From positions 1 through 38,393 of the IMG/VR virus record IMGVR_UViG_3300047309_000059: a stretch of 38,393 bases of DNA; one strand, written 5' to 3'. Every line of letters begins with the position of its first letter. Position 1 is the first letter of the stretch. Below the pieces are notes generated by a model. That model saw only the letters and a program-made list of their open reading frames with translations. It was not told the DNA's origin and searched no databases. The translations under genes and the position numbers were made by a program. This document shows positions 1 to 7,141 of this stretch, one piece after another. The stretch is from a virus.

Positions 1-26
1 GGTTAATAAGCATTCAGGGGGAATAA
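1..26 (+). CDS. DUF3310 protein, 3' end only
   Basis: The first 26 bases encode the last residues (LISIQGE) and TAA stop of a gene whose other copy is complete at 37582-37785. The stop overlaps the next start by one base (TAATG). The rest of the gene lies outside the left edge of the window. Confidence 0.7.
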
Positions 27-100
27 TGGAAATGACTATTGGTTTGGTTATATACGTTGGAATATGCGTCGGGTTTATTATGATGGCTTTGGTGGATTAA
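26..100 (+). CDS. 24-aa hydrophobic micro-protein
   Basis: This 24-codon ORF encodes one hydrophobic helix with an acidic residue near each end, so a single-pass inner-membrane micro-protein is likely. Its start overlaps the DUF3310 stop by one base, and CAGGGGGAA gives a ribosome binding site. Within the ORF, differences from the copy at 37785-37859 are synonymous or conservative (V/I exchanges), which argues that it is translated. No function is recognised. A lysis-timing or membrane role would be guesswork. Confidence 0.6.
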   Translation: MEMTIGLVIYVGICVGFIMMALVD

Positions 101-102
101 AA

Positions 103-231
103 ATGACTAAATATGTTATTGGTGTTTTGTTGTTTGTCGGCATGGTGAGCGGTTCCGCTGCCAACACTTATGAATGCAAAGTTGATGGACGCGGCATCAT
201 GGTTTGTTATCCTAAACCTCGTGGGTTTTGA
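103..231 (+). CDS. 42-aa secreted or lipoprotein-like small protein
   Basis: The N-terminus (MTKYVIGVLLFVGMVSGSAA) looks like a Sec signal peptide with an AxxA-type cleavage region (GSAA|NT). The mature part has about 22 residues with two cysteines (YEC...VCY) that could form a disulphide in the periplasm. The copy at 37862-37990 differs by one V/I exchange and one synonymous change. It lies two bases after the previous micro-ORF and its stop sits just before terS. The family is unknown; exclusion or lysis accessory roles are possible but unsupported. Confidence 0.6.
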   Translation: MTKYVIGVLLFVGMVSGSAANTYECKVDGRGIMVCYPKPRGF

Positions 232-239
232 TAAAGACA

Positions 240-707
240 ATGGCTAGAACCTATCCTCAAAGCATTGAGCGTCGGCAAATAGCCGATAAAGTATTTAGTG
301 AAATGCGGCAAGGTTTGAGCGCGTATAAGGCTTGCGTGAAAGCTGGGATTCCTCAATCAACTTTGAATCATTGGCTAAATGATGATGCTGAACTAGCGGC
401 AGACTACGCGCGTGCAAGGGAAGAATTGCATGAGTTTATCGCCGCTGAAATCGTCGCAATCGCTGATGCGCCTGTACCTTCAAACGAAAAGGGCGGGCTA
501 GACCCAGGCGCGATTCAGAAACAGCGATTGCAGGTCGATACGCGCAAGTGGTTGCTGTCGAAGCTGGCCCCGAAAAAATACGGCGACAAGATCGAGGTAT
601 CTGGAGATGCTGACAACCCGCTTAAGATCGAGCGCATCGAGCGCGTTGTGGTTGGCGAAGTGATCGAGCAGCGTGCCCTGTCAAAAAAAGTTGAGGATGA
701 CGCTTGA
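240..707 (+). CDS. terS: terminase small subunit (allele 1)
   Basis: The protein has 155 aa from the ATG at 240; an in-frame TTG at 228 would add four residues. The small subunit recognises the packaging site and recruits the large subunit. The N-terminal third is helical with a helix-turn-helix pattern (KACVKAGIPQSTLNHWL). The C-terminal third (RKWLLSKLAPKKYGDKIEVS) is typical of phage small terminases. The partial gene at 37993 shares this C-terminal part almost exactly but has a different N-terminal half. TerL lies 2.2 kb downstream, separated by an accessory block, which is unusual. The pac site is often inside terS in P22-like phages; I cannot locate it here. Confidence 0.85.
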   Translation: MARTYPQSIERRQIADKVFSEMRQGLSAYKACVKAGIPQSTLNHWLNDDAELAADYARAREELHEFIAAEIVAIADAPVPSNEKGGLDPGAIQKQRLQVDTRKWLLSKLAPKKYGDKIEVSGDADNPLKIERIERVVVGEVIEQRALSKKVEDDA

Positions 708-732
708 CATGTGCGAACGTTGTGCGTAGTAT
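704..732 (+). promoter_or_regulatory. strong sigma70-type promoter with operator-like direct repeat
   Basis: TTGACA (704-709), a 17-base spacer and TAGTAT (727-732) make a near-consensus promoter overlapping the terS stop codon. Transcription would start near 739 and feed the gene at 774. The spacer holds the direct repeat TGTGCG-AACGT-TGTGCG (710-726). Nearly the same spacer (TGCGTTCATTGTGCG) is found in the leftward promoter at 28408-28436, and TGCGAACACTGTGCA occurs at 37533, so a common regulator probably binds here. Confidence 0.7.
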
Positions 733-773
733 TCAGTTCAGCAGCACATCACAACACAGACAGGGGCCGAAAA

Positions 774-974
774 ATGAATCTTCAAGAGTTTAAGTCTTAC
801 ATTAAGACAATCAACGTCGAGCAAATTGACGCAATTTTTGATGAGATCAGCGCAAAGATGAAGCGCGCTCGCAATTCTCAAGTGAAACTTGGTTACGCAA
901 TGGCGCTCGATGAGCTTGTCATCGAAAAGAATCTTAAGCGTTACGATGCGCCTTGTGATTTAACTGATGATTAG
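774..974 (+). CDS. small helical protein, unknown
   Basis: The 66-aa protein starts at ATG 774 behind AGGGGCC, about 35 bases after the predicted transcription start. It is charged and mostly helical (KSYIKTINVEQIDAIFDEI) with no recognised domain. It is the first gene of the accessory block between terS and terL. Confidence 0.65.
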   Translation: MNLQEFKSYIKTINVEQIDAIFDEISAKMKRARNSQVKLGYAMALDELVIEKNLKRYDAPCDLTDD

Positions 975-1011
975 TTATTCGCAGAATTGCTTGCTTAAAT
1001 TGGAGATCACC

Positions 1012-1173
1012 ATGGGCTACTTCAGTTATCACCAGATCGGCAACGCCACCTTAATCGTTACTCACGCGCCGGACGGCGAAGAGGTGGAGTATCAGGTTCA
1101 AACAGCTCGCGGCCTGCGCTCTTGCTACTTTGACCAGCGCACTGACGCAGAAACTTTCGCTAGGGCTTGCTAA
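1012..1173 (+). CDS. small protein, unknown
   Basis: The 53-aa protein starts at the ATG at 1012, seven bases after a clear GGAG; the longer frame from 967 lacks a binding site. The composition suggests a small beta-rich fold. Its TAA overlaps the next ATG by one base, so translation is coupled. Unknown function. Confidence 0.55.
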   Translation: MGYFSYHQIGNATLIVTHAPDGEEVEYQVQTARGLRSCYFDQRTDAETFARAC

Positions 1174-1385
1174 TGCACTACATCACAGGCATAACAGGCA
1201 TGCGCTACCGCATCTTGGCGGGGCCGTACAAAAGCGCACAGGCTGCATCGGCAGACATTGAGCGGGCGCAAGAGGCTGCGGCAACGTATCACAATGGCAG
1301 CTTTGACCGGCTTGAAGTCGAGGCCATCGAAGGCTTTAACGGGCCTGCTGCGCTCAATCTCAGGGGCTTTAGTGTCGCATCCTAG
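1173..1385 (+). CDS. small protein, unknown
   Basis: The 70-aa protein starts at ATG 1173, overlapping the previous stop. It has an alanine-rich central helix (SAQAASADIERAQEAAATYH). Its 3' end overlaps the HTH gene that starts at GTG 1372 by 14 bases. No family is recognised. Confidence 0.5.
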   Translation: MHYITGITGMRYRILAGPYKSAQAASADIERAQEAAATYHNGSFDRLEVEAIEGFNGPAALNLRGFSVAS

Positions 1386-1560
1386 CCCTACCCCCCAACA
1401 AGTGCGCGAAACCCGATCTAAGGCGGGTTTAAGCGCGTCTAAAGCCGCTTCATTGATTTATCGCAGCACTCGCAACTGGCAACAGTGGGAGTTAGGCGAG
1501 CGTGCGATGGATCCGGCGCTGTTTGAACTCTTTTGCCTGAAAGTCAAAAACAATGGATAA
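1372..1560 (+). CDS. XRE-like helix-turn-helix regulator
   Basis: The 62-aa protein starts at a GTG preceded by AGGGG. The pattern TPQQVRETRSKAGLSASKAA followed by RNWQQWELGERAMDP matches compact phage-type HTH proteins in which the WQxWExGxR segment follows the recognition helix. It lies just upstream of the methyltransferase and could regulate it or the promoter at 704. A longer frame from 1258 exists but its extra N-terminus is basic, HTH-unrelated and overlaps the previous gene. Confidence 0.7.
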   Translation: MSHPSPTPQQVRETRSKAGLSASKAASLIYRSTRNWQQWELGERAMDPALFELFCLKVKNNG

Positions 1561-1714
1561 CCCCGCACAGGACCTCATCGTTCTGAAAAAAATCTGCAAG
1601 GAATTGCAAAAAGAACTGGCCTTTTCCACGCCAGACGCAGAACTGATTGCTCGACTGGCTGATGAGGCTCGGTATCTGGCGGATTGCATTGGCGTTTGGG
1701 CGAGGAAGCAGTGA
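1553..1714 (+). CDS. small helical protein, unknown
   Basis: The 53-aa helical protein starts at ATG 1553, overlapping the end of the HTH gene by 8 bases; its stop overlaps the methyltransferase GTG (GTGA at 1711-1714). These overlaps on both sides suggest a real coupled gene. Confidence 0.55.
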   Translation: MDNPAQDLIVLKKICKELQKELAFSTPDAELIARLADEARYLADCIGVWARKQ

Positions 1715-2886
1715 TTTATCACGGAGATTGTTTGGAAGTTCTCCGCACTCTGCCGGATAACAGCGTAGATGCTGTCGTGACAGACCCGCCCTACGGCCTA
1801 AGTTTCATGGGCAAGCGGTGGGACTACGACGTACCAAGCCAAGAAGTTTGGGCCGAATGCCTGCGCGTGCTGAAGCCCGGCGGGCATCTGCTAGCGTTTG
1901 CTGGGACGCGCACACAGCATCGCATGGCCGTACGCATTGAGGATGCCGGGTTTGAGATCCGGGACATGATTGCTTGGGTATACGGATCGGGGTTTCCCAA
2001 AAGTTTGGATGTTTCCAAGGCCATAGACAAAGCTGCTGGGGCTGAGCGTGATAAAATAAAGACAAAGTATACAAGCAATGTGATTGGCGGTGGGATAGGT
2101 ATTGAGCGACCTTGGAAAGACAAAGCAAAAGAACTAGGGTATCATGAGCATGATTCAAATATCCCAGCGACCGAGGCAGCAAAGCAATGGTCTGGATTTG
2201 GTACTTCGTTGAAGCCAGCTCTTGAGCCGATAACGCTTGCCCGCAAGCCGTTCAAAGGCACGGTGGCGGAAAATGTCCTTGAGCATGGTACTGGTGCGTT
2301 GAACGTGGATGGGTGTAGAGTGGGTGCGGAAACGATCACAACACAAGCCAAAGGAAAAGGCAGAAGTTTTACATCAGTCGGGAATGCGCAAGGGTTCAAT
2401 GGGTGCGAAGCGTCAGATCATCAAGGCCGCTGGCCCGCCAACCTGATCCACGATGGCAGCGAGGAGGTGGCCCGCCTGATGACTGGCGGGGAGGCGCGAT
2501 TCTTCTACACCGCAAAAGCAAGCAAGACGGATCGGGATGAGGGGTGCGATGAATTGGAGGCGAAGTCTGCCGCCGACTGCGTAGACAGAGAGGCCGGAAC
2601 TGCGGGCATGAACAGCCCAAGGGCAGGGGCGGGGCGAACAAGCGGAAGCCGCAACCACCACCCAACCGTCAAGCCTACCGACCTGATGCGCTACCTGTGC
2701 CGGCTCGTGACACCGCCCGGTGGTGTTGTCCTCGACCCATTCATGGGCAGCGGAAGCACTGGAAAAGCTGCAATTCTGGAGGGTTTTGCTTTTATCGGCA
2801 TTGAACGGGAAGCGGAATATATCGAGATCGCCCGCGCCCGGATTGCTGGCGCACAAGCACAGCCAAAACAGAAGAGCTTGTTTTGA
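1711..2886 (+). CDS. DNA adenine/cytosine-N4 methyltransferase
   Basis: The protein has 391 aa from GTG 1711, chosen because GAGGAA precedes it and GTGA overlaps the previous stop. The order of motifs is beta class: catalytic DPPYG near residues 25-29, then a long central target-recognition segment, then the HHPTVKP segment and the AdoMet-binding DPFMGSGSTGKAA near the C-terminus. It transfers a methyl group to an exocyclic amino group of adenine (or N4 of cytosine) in DNA; the target site cannot be read from sequence. No restriction enzyme gene is beside it, so it probably protects phage DNA or alters regulation. Its TGA overlaps the terL TTG start. Confidence 0.9.
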   Translation: MIYHGDCLEVLRTLPDNSVDAVVTDPPYGLSFMGKRWDYDVPSQEVWAECLRVLKPGGHLLAFAGTRTQHRMAVRIEDAGFEIRDMIAWVYGSGFPKSLDVSKAIDKAAGAERDKIKTKYTSNVIGGGIGIERPWKDKAKELGYHEHDSNIPATEAAKQWSGFGTSLKPALEPITLARKPFKGTVAENVLEHGTGALNVDGCRVGAETITTQAKGKGRSFTSVGNAQGFNGCEASDHQGRWPANLIHDGSEEVARLMTGGEARFFYTAKASKTDRDEGCDELEAKSAADCVDREAGTAGMNSPRAGAGRTSGSRNHHPTVKPTDLMRYLCRLVTPPGGVVLDPFMGSGSTGKAAILEGFAFIGIEREAEYIEIARARIAGAQAQPKQKSLF

Positions 2887-4106
2887 CCACTCTAAAGATA
2901 CAGACCCCTCGATGGGCCGTCCCACTTCTCAAGCCCGCGCGGTACAAGGGCGCGTTCGGTGGCCGTGGCTCGGGCAAGTCGCATTGCTTTGCGGAGATGC
3001 TCATCGAGGCGCATATTCTTGACCCGAAAAGCCGCAGCGTGTGCGTGCGAGAGGTGCAGAAGTCACTTAGCCAGTCAGTAAAACGCCTGCTCGAAATGAA
3101 AATTGAGCAGATGAACGCGGGCGCTTACTTTGAGGTGCAAGAGGCTGTTATTAAGTCACGCAAGGGCGATGGCTTGATTATCTTTCAGGGTATGCAGAAC
3201 CACACGGCAGACTCGATCAAGTCGCTGGAAGGCTACGATAGGGCGTGGGTCGAGGAAGCCCAAAGCTTAAGTCAAAAATCACTTGATCTACTTCGCCCAA
3301 CAATCCGAAAACCGAGTTCGGAACTCTGGTTCACATGGAACCCGAGGCAGGCGAGCGACCCAGTCGATCATCTATTGCGCGGGCCTAATCCGCCACCTGA
3401 CAGCGCTATTCTGTCTGTCAATTACGATGACAATCCGTGGTTCCCTGACGTTTTGCGTGTAGAGATGGAATACGACAAGCGCAGAGACCCGGACAAGTTT
3501 AATCATGTTTGGCGAGGTGGATATTTATCAAACAGCGAGGCGCGTGTTTTCCGCAACTGGCGCGTCGAGGAATTCGAAGCGCCAGCTGATGCAATCCACC
3601 GGCTTGGTGCTGACTGGGGGTTTGCTGTCGACCCAACCACACTGGTGCGCTGCCATATCATCGGCCGCACTTTGTATATCGACTTTGAAGCATACCGGGT
3701 TGGCTGCGAGATCATGGACACGCCAGACCTGTTTATGACGGTGCCAGAGTCAGAGAAGTGGCCGATTGTGGCCGATTCTGCACGACCCGAAACCATTTCG
3801 TTCATGCAGAAGCATGGATTCCCTAAGATCATGTCCGCAGTTAAGGGACCGAAGTCGGTTGAAGAGGGAATTGAGTGGCTTAAGTCATACGACATCGTGG
3901 TGCATCCGCGGTGTGTTCATACCATTGATGAGCTAACCCTTTATTCATATAAGACCGACGAACTCACTGGAAAAATTTTGCCTATTCTTGAAGACAAGAA
4001 AAACCACGTTATTGATGCCTTAAGGTATGCGTGTGAGGGTATTCGGAGAGCAGCGCATAAAAAGCCAGTTTCATTTACCGCCTTGCCAACGGTAAGTCGA
4101 TGGTGA
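2883..4106 (+). CDS. terL: terminase large subunit (PBSX family)
   Basis: This 407-aa ATPase-nuclease motor packages DNA through the portal. Walker A is GGRGSGKS (26-33), Walker B with its catalytic acid lies in YDRAWVEEAQ, and the C-terminal RNase H-like nuclease has the acidic residues of ADWGFAVDPT, VADSARPE and HVIDALRYA. The length and motifs fit Terminase_3 plus Terminase_3C. The start is a TTG overlapping the methyltransferase stop as TTGA; no ATG fits upstream of Walker A. Headful packaging is expected for this family and agrees with a circularly permuted genome. Confidence 0.93.
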   Translation: MTTLKIQTPRWAVPLLKPARYKGAFGGRGSGKSHCFAEMLIEAHILDPKSRSVCVREVQKSLSQSVKRLLEMKIEQMNAGAYFEVQEAVIKSRKGDGLIIFQGMQNHTADSIKSLEGYDRAWVEEAQSLSQKSLDLLRPTIRKPSSELWFTWNPRQASDPVDHLLRGPNPPPDSAILSVNYDDNPWFPDVLRVEMEYDKRRDPDKFNHVWRGGYLSNSEARVFRNWRVEEFEAPADAIHRLGADWGFAVDPTTLVRCHIIGRTLYIDFEAYRVGCEIMDTPDLFMTVPESEKWPIVADSARPETISFMQKHGFPKIMSAVKGPKSVEEGIEWLKSYDIVVHPRCVHTIDELTLYSYKTDELTGKILPILEDKKNHVIDALRYACEGIRRAAHKKPVSFTALPTVSRW

Positions 4107-4136
4107 ATAATGTAGAAAACCCGAGGGATTAACTAC

Positions 4137-6194
4137 ATGGCACGAATGTCAAACGAGCAGAAGCTGGCACAGATTCATCAAGAGGCTATGCGCCAGTTTG
4201 ACAATATTCAATCGGCACTGCGTGACGAGCGCCTGCAATGCCTGCAAGATCGCAGGTTTTATTCTCTTGCTGGCGCGCAGTGGGAAGGGCCGCTCGGTGA
4301 GCAATTCGAGAATAAGCCAAAATTCGAAGTCAATAAAATCCACCTCGCGGTTATTCGTATTATTAACGAATACAGAAACAACCGCATCACGGTTGATTTT
4401 GTCAGCAAGGAAGGCGCGGAATACGATAAGCTGGCCGACCTTTGCGACGGGCTTTATCGTGCAGACGAGCAGGATTCCGGCGCAGAAGAAGCATACGACA
4501 ACGCTTTCGAAGAAGCCGTGGGCGGCGGATTCGGGGCTGTTCGCCTTCGCACTGCTTACGAGGACGAAGAAGACGACGAAAACGAAAAGCAGCGTATCCG
4601 CATCGAGCCGATTTACGATGCCGATTCCTCGGTGTTCTTCGATCTGGACGCAAAGCGCCAGGATAAGGCGGACGCAAAGTTTGCCTTTGTCATCACCTCG
4701 ATGACACGAGATTCCTACGAGGCAGAATGGAACGACAATCCTTCCAGCTGGCCGAAGGAGATTCATCAATATGAGTTCGACTGGCTCACGCCTGACGTTG
4801 TTTTCGTCGCTGAGTACTACCGCCTCGAGGAAGTGAAAGAGACTGTCCGAATCTTCGAAACTATCGACGGCGAAGAAGAACGGTATTCTCAGGCAGACTT
4901 TGAAGCGGACGAAAGCCTTGAGGAAACCCTGCAAGCAATCGGAAGCAGAGAAGTGCGCCAGAAACGCGTCAAACGCACCAAGGTGCGCAAATACATTCTT
5001 AGCGGTAACGGCGTGCTTGAGGATTGCGGATATATCGCTGGCAAGGCGATTCCAGTTGTGCCCGTCTATGGCAAGCGGTGGTTTGTAGATAACGTTGAGC
5101 GGTGCATGGGGCATGTTCGCCTGGCGAAGGATGCGCAGCGGCTCAAGAATATGCAGCTATCGAAGCTCGGCGAGATCAGTGCGCTGTCTAGCGTCGAAAA
5201 GCCGATTCTCACGCCTGAGCAGGTGGCAGGACACCAGATGATGTGGGCTGAAGACAACATCAAGAATTACCCATATTTGCTCATCAACCCGATCACCGGG
5301 CCGGATGGATCACAACAAGTCGGAGGCCCCGTTGCTTACACTCGAAGTGCAGCAATTCCTCCGGCATTGGCGGGGCTGCTGCAACTCACAGACGCAGATA
5401 TGAACGACATCCTCGGCAACCAGCAAGGTGCCGATAAGATGGTGTCGAATATCTCTGGAAAAGCTGTTGAGGCTATCCAGTCGCGCCTAGATATGCAGAC
5501 GTTCATTTACATGTCGAATCAAGCCAAGATGATCCGGCGCGTTGGCGAGGTCTGGTTGGGCATGGCAAAGGATGTATATGTCGAGCCGGGCCGAAAAATG
5601 AAAACGGTCGGCATGATGGGTGAGATGGGCAGCGTCGAATTGATGAAGCCCACCATCGACGAAGAAACCGGCGAGATCGAAAACGAAAACGATCTGTCAG
5701 AAGCGTCATTCGATGTGGTGTCGAGCGTTGGGCCTTCTTTCGTCTCACGCCGAGAAGCAACTGTGCGCTCGATCACAAATATGATTGCCGTTGCGGATGA
5801 CCCGGAAACCCGCCAAGTGCTGACCTCGATGGCTCTCATGAACATGGAAGGCGAAGGGATCGACGACGTGCGCGAATACTTCCGGAAAAAGCTGGTGCAG
5901 CTCGGCGTGCTAAAGCCAACAGAGGAAGAAGCGCAGCAGATGCTCGAAGCCATGCAGGGCCAGCAGCAAGACCCTAATGCGGTATTCCTGCAAGCTGCGG
6001 CAGAAGAGGCCGTGGCTAAGGCTGCGAAGGCTCGGGCAGACACCGTCGAGACAGTGGCGAATGCGGAATTGAAGCGGGCGCAGACCGTTGAAACCTTGTC
6101 GAAGGTTGATCTTCAAGAACAGAAGCAAGCGATGGAAGCAGCGCAGATGCTCGGCGGGATGCTACAGCAATCTGCTCAGCCCATTGTGCAGTGA
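4137..6194 (+). CDS. P22-type portal protein
   Basis: The 685-aa protein forms the dodecameric ring at the capsid vertex through which DNA enters and leaves. Length (P22 gp1 is 725 aa), position between terL and scaffold, the N-terminal segment with RRFYSLAGAQWEG, the core PKFEVNKIHLAVIRIINEYR and the C-terminal helical, glutamine-rich tail all fit the P22 portal family. The C-terminal 90 residues are strongly helical (AAAEEAVAKAAKARADTVET), like the barrel of P22 portal. It starts 30 bases after terL. Confidence 0.9.
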   Translation: MARMSNEQKLAQIHQEAMRQFDNIQSALRDERLQCLQDRRFYSLAGAQWEGPLGEQFENKPKFEVNKIHLAVIRIINEYRNNRITVDFVSKEGAEYDKLADLCDGLYRADEQDSGAEEAYDNAFEEAVGGGFGAVRLRTAYEDEEDDENEKQRIRIEPIYDADSSVFFDLDAKRQDKADAKFAFVITSMTRDSYEAEWNDNPSSWPKEIHQYEFDWLTPDVVFVAEYYRLEEVKETVRIFETIDGEEERYSQADFEADESLEETLQAIGSREVRQKRVKRTKVRKYILSGNGVLEDCGYIAGKAIPVVPVYGKRWFVDNVERCMGHVRLAKDAQRLKNMQLSKLGEISALSSVEKPILTPEQVAGHQMMWAEDNIKNYPYLLINPITGPDGSQQVGGPVAYTRSAAIPPALAGLLQLTDADMNDILGNQQGADKMVSNISGKAVEAIQSRLDMQTFIYMSNQAKMIRRVGEVWLGMAKDVYVEPGRKMKTVGMMGEMGSVELMKPTIDEETGEIENENDLSEASFDVVSSVGPSFVSRREATVRSITNMIAVADDPETRQVLTSMALMNMEGEGIDDVREYFRKKLVQLGVLKPTEEEAQQMLEAMQGQQQDPNAVFLQAAAEEAVAKAAKARADTVETVANAELKRAQTVETLSKVDLQEQKQAMEAAQMLGGMLQQSAQPIVQ

Positions 6195-6198
6195 TTTT

Positions 6199-6227
6199 AA
6201 TGGCATCCACCCGGCCATTCTCGGGTG
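6199..6227 (+). promoter_or_regulatory. mutually exclusive hairpins between portal and scaffold
   Basis: AATGGC (6199-6204) can pair with GCCATT (6214-6219), while CACCCG (6208-6213) can pair with CGGGTG (6222-6227). The stems cross, so only one can form at a time. No T-run follows. It may tune expression of scaffold relative to portal or mark an RNA processing site. Confidence 0.4.
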
Positions 6228-6244
6228 AGTTTATGGGGTTTTAA

Positions 6245-7126
6245 ATGGGACAAACGGCAGAGCGAGAGGACGAAAACGAAGTAATCGAAGAAATCGAAGT
6301 GCAGCAAGAGCCGGAACTTGAGAGTGTGGGCGACGAGCAAAATACCGACGCCGACCAAGAACCAGAGACCGAAGCACAAGATGAAAGCGGTGACGAAGTA
6401 ATCGTTTCAATCGGAGAGGAAACGCCACCTCAAGAGCAGGAACAGCGCGCGCCTGAATGGGTGCGAGAGTTACGCAAGTCACACCGGGAATTGCAGCGTC
6501 AGAATCGAGAACTGCAGGCAAAGCTTGAATCCACACAAGCCGAGAACAAGCCGGTTTTGTTGGGGGTAAAGCCAACACTTGAAGGGCACGATTACGATGC
6601 TGAAAAGTATGAGCAGGCGTTGGCGGATTGGTTCGAGCGGAAGCGAGAAGTCGATCAGCAAGCGCAGCAGGCCAAGCGAGCGCAGGAAGAGCAAACGCAA
6701 GCATGGAAGGAAAAGCTCGATGCGTATGGCAAGGCCAAGGATAGCCTGCGTGTTAAAGACTTCGATGATGCTGAGATGGCAATTCAAGAAGTGTTTAACG
6801 TGACGCAGCAGGGCGTAGTGCTTCAAGGCGCAGAAAACCCGGCGTTGGTTGTGTATGCACTTGGAAAAAACCCGAAGCGCGCAAAGGAACTTGCAGACAT
6901 TAAAGACCCCGTGAAGTTTGCCTTTGCGGTTGCGAAACTGGAGACTCAATTGAAAGTGACGAATCGAAAGGCAGCGCCGCCGCCTGAAAAGACTGTAAAA
7001 GGTACTGGCAGTTTAAGCGGTGCGGTGGACTCAACCCTTGAACGGCTGCGGGACGAAGCAGCCAAAACTGGCAACATGTCGAAAGTGATTGCATACAAGC
7101 GCCAACTTCGGCAAAAATCAAACTAA
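6245..7126 (+). CDS. scaffolding protein
   Basis: The 293-aa, highly charged protein lies between portal and coat, as in P22 (gp8, 303 aa). The first 75 residues are very acidic and probably disordered. A coiled coil follows (VRELRKSHRELQRQNRELQA), then a second helical segment. The extreme C-terminus is basic (VIAYKRQLRQKSN), where P22 scaffold binds coat. It would direct procapsid assembly and portal incorporation and then leave. Confidence 0.85.
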   Translation: MGQTAEREDENEVIEEIEVQQEPELESVGDEQNTDADQEPETEAQDESGDEVIVSIGEETPPQEQEQRAPEWVRELRKSHRELQRQNRELQAKLESTQAENKPVLLGVKPTLEGHDYDAEKYEQALADWFERKREVDQQAQQAKRAQEEQTQAWKEKLDAYGKAKDSLRVKDFDDAEMAIQEVFNVTQQGVVLQGAENPALVVYALGKNPKRAKELADIKDPVKFAFAVAKLETQLKVTNRKAAPPPEKTVKGTGSLSGAVDSTLERLRDEAAKTGNMSKVIAYKRQLRQKSN

Positions 7127-7141
7127 TCAGGAGTTTTAATC

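Larger units (their letters stand above)
1..231. repeat. left copy of near-identical terminal segment
   Basis: This segment matches 37760-37990 with 8 substitutions and no gaps (about 96.5% identity). It holds the last codons of a DUF3310 gene and two micro-ORFs. It is too diverged for a normal exact terminal repeat. The terS genes that follow each copy differ strongly, so similarity falls away at the start of terS and returns in its 3' half. Confidence 0.9.

Noticed and set aside
228-239. TTG start of terS at 228
   Set aside because: It overlaps the micro-ORF stop and lacks a binding site; the ATG at 240 gives the usual small terminase N-terminus (MARTYP).
4149-5114. 321-aa open frame on the minus strand inside the portal gene
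   Set aside because: It is a mirror of a GC-rich coding frame, has no domain and no ribosome binding site, and the portal reading on the plus strand is clear.
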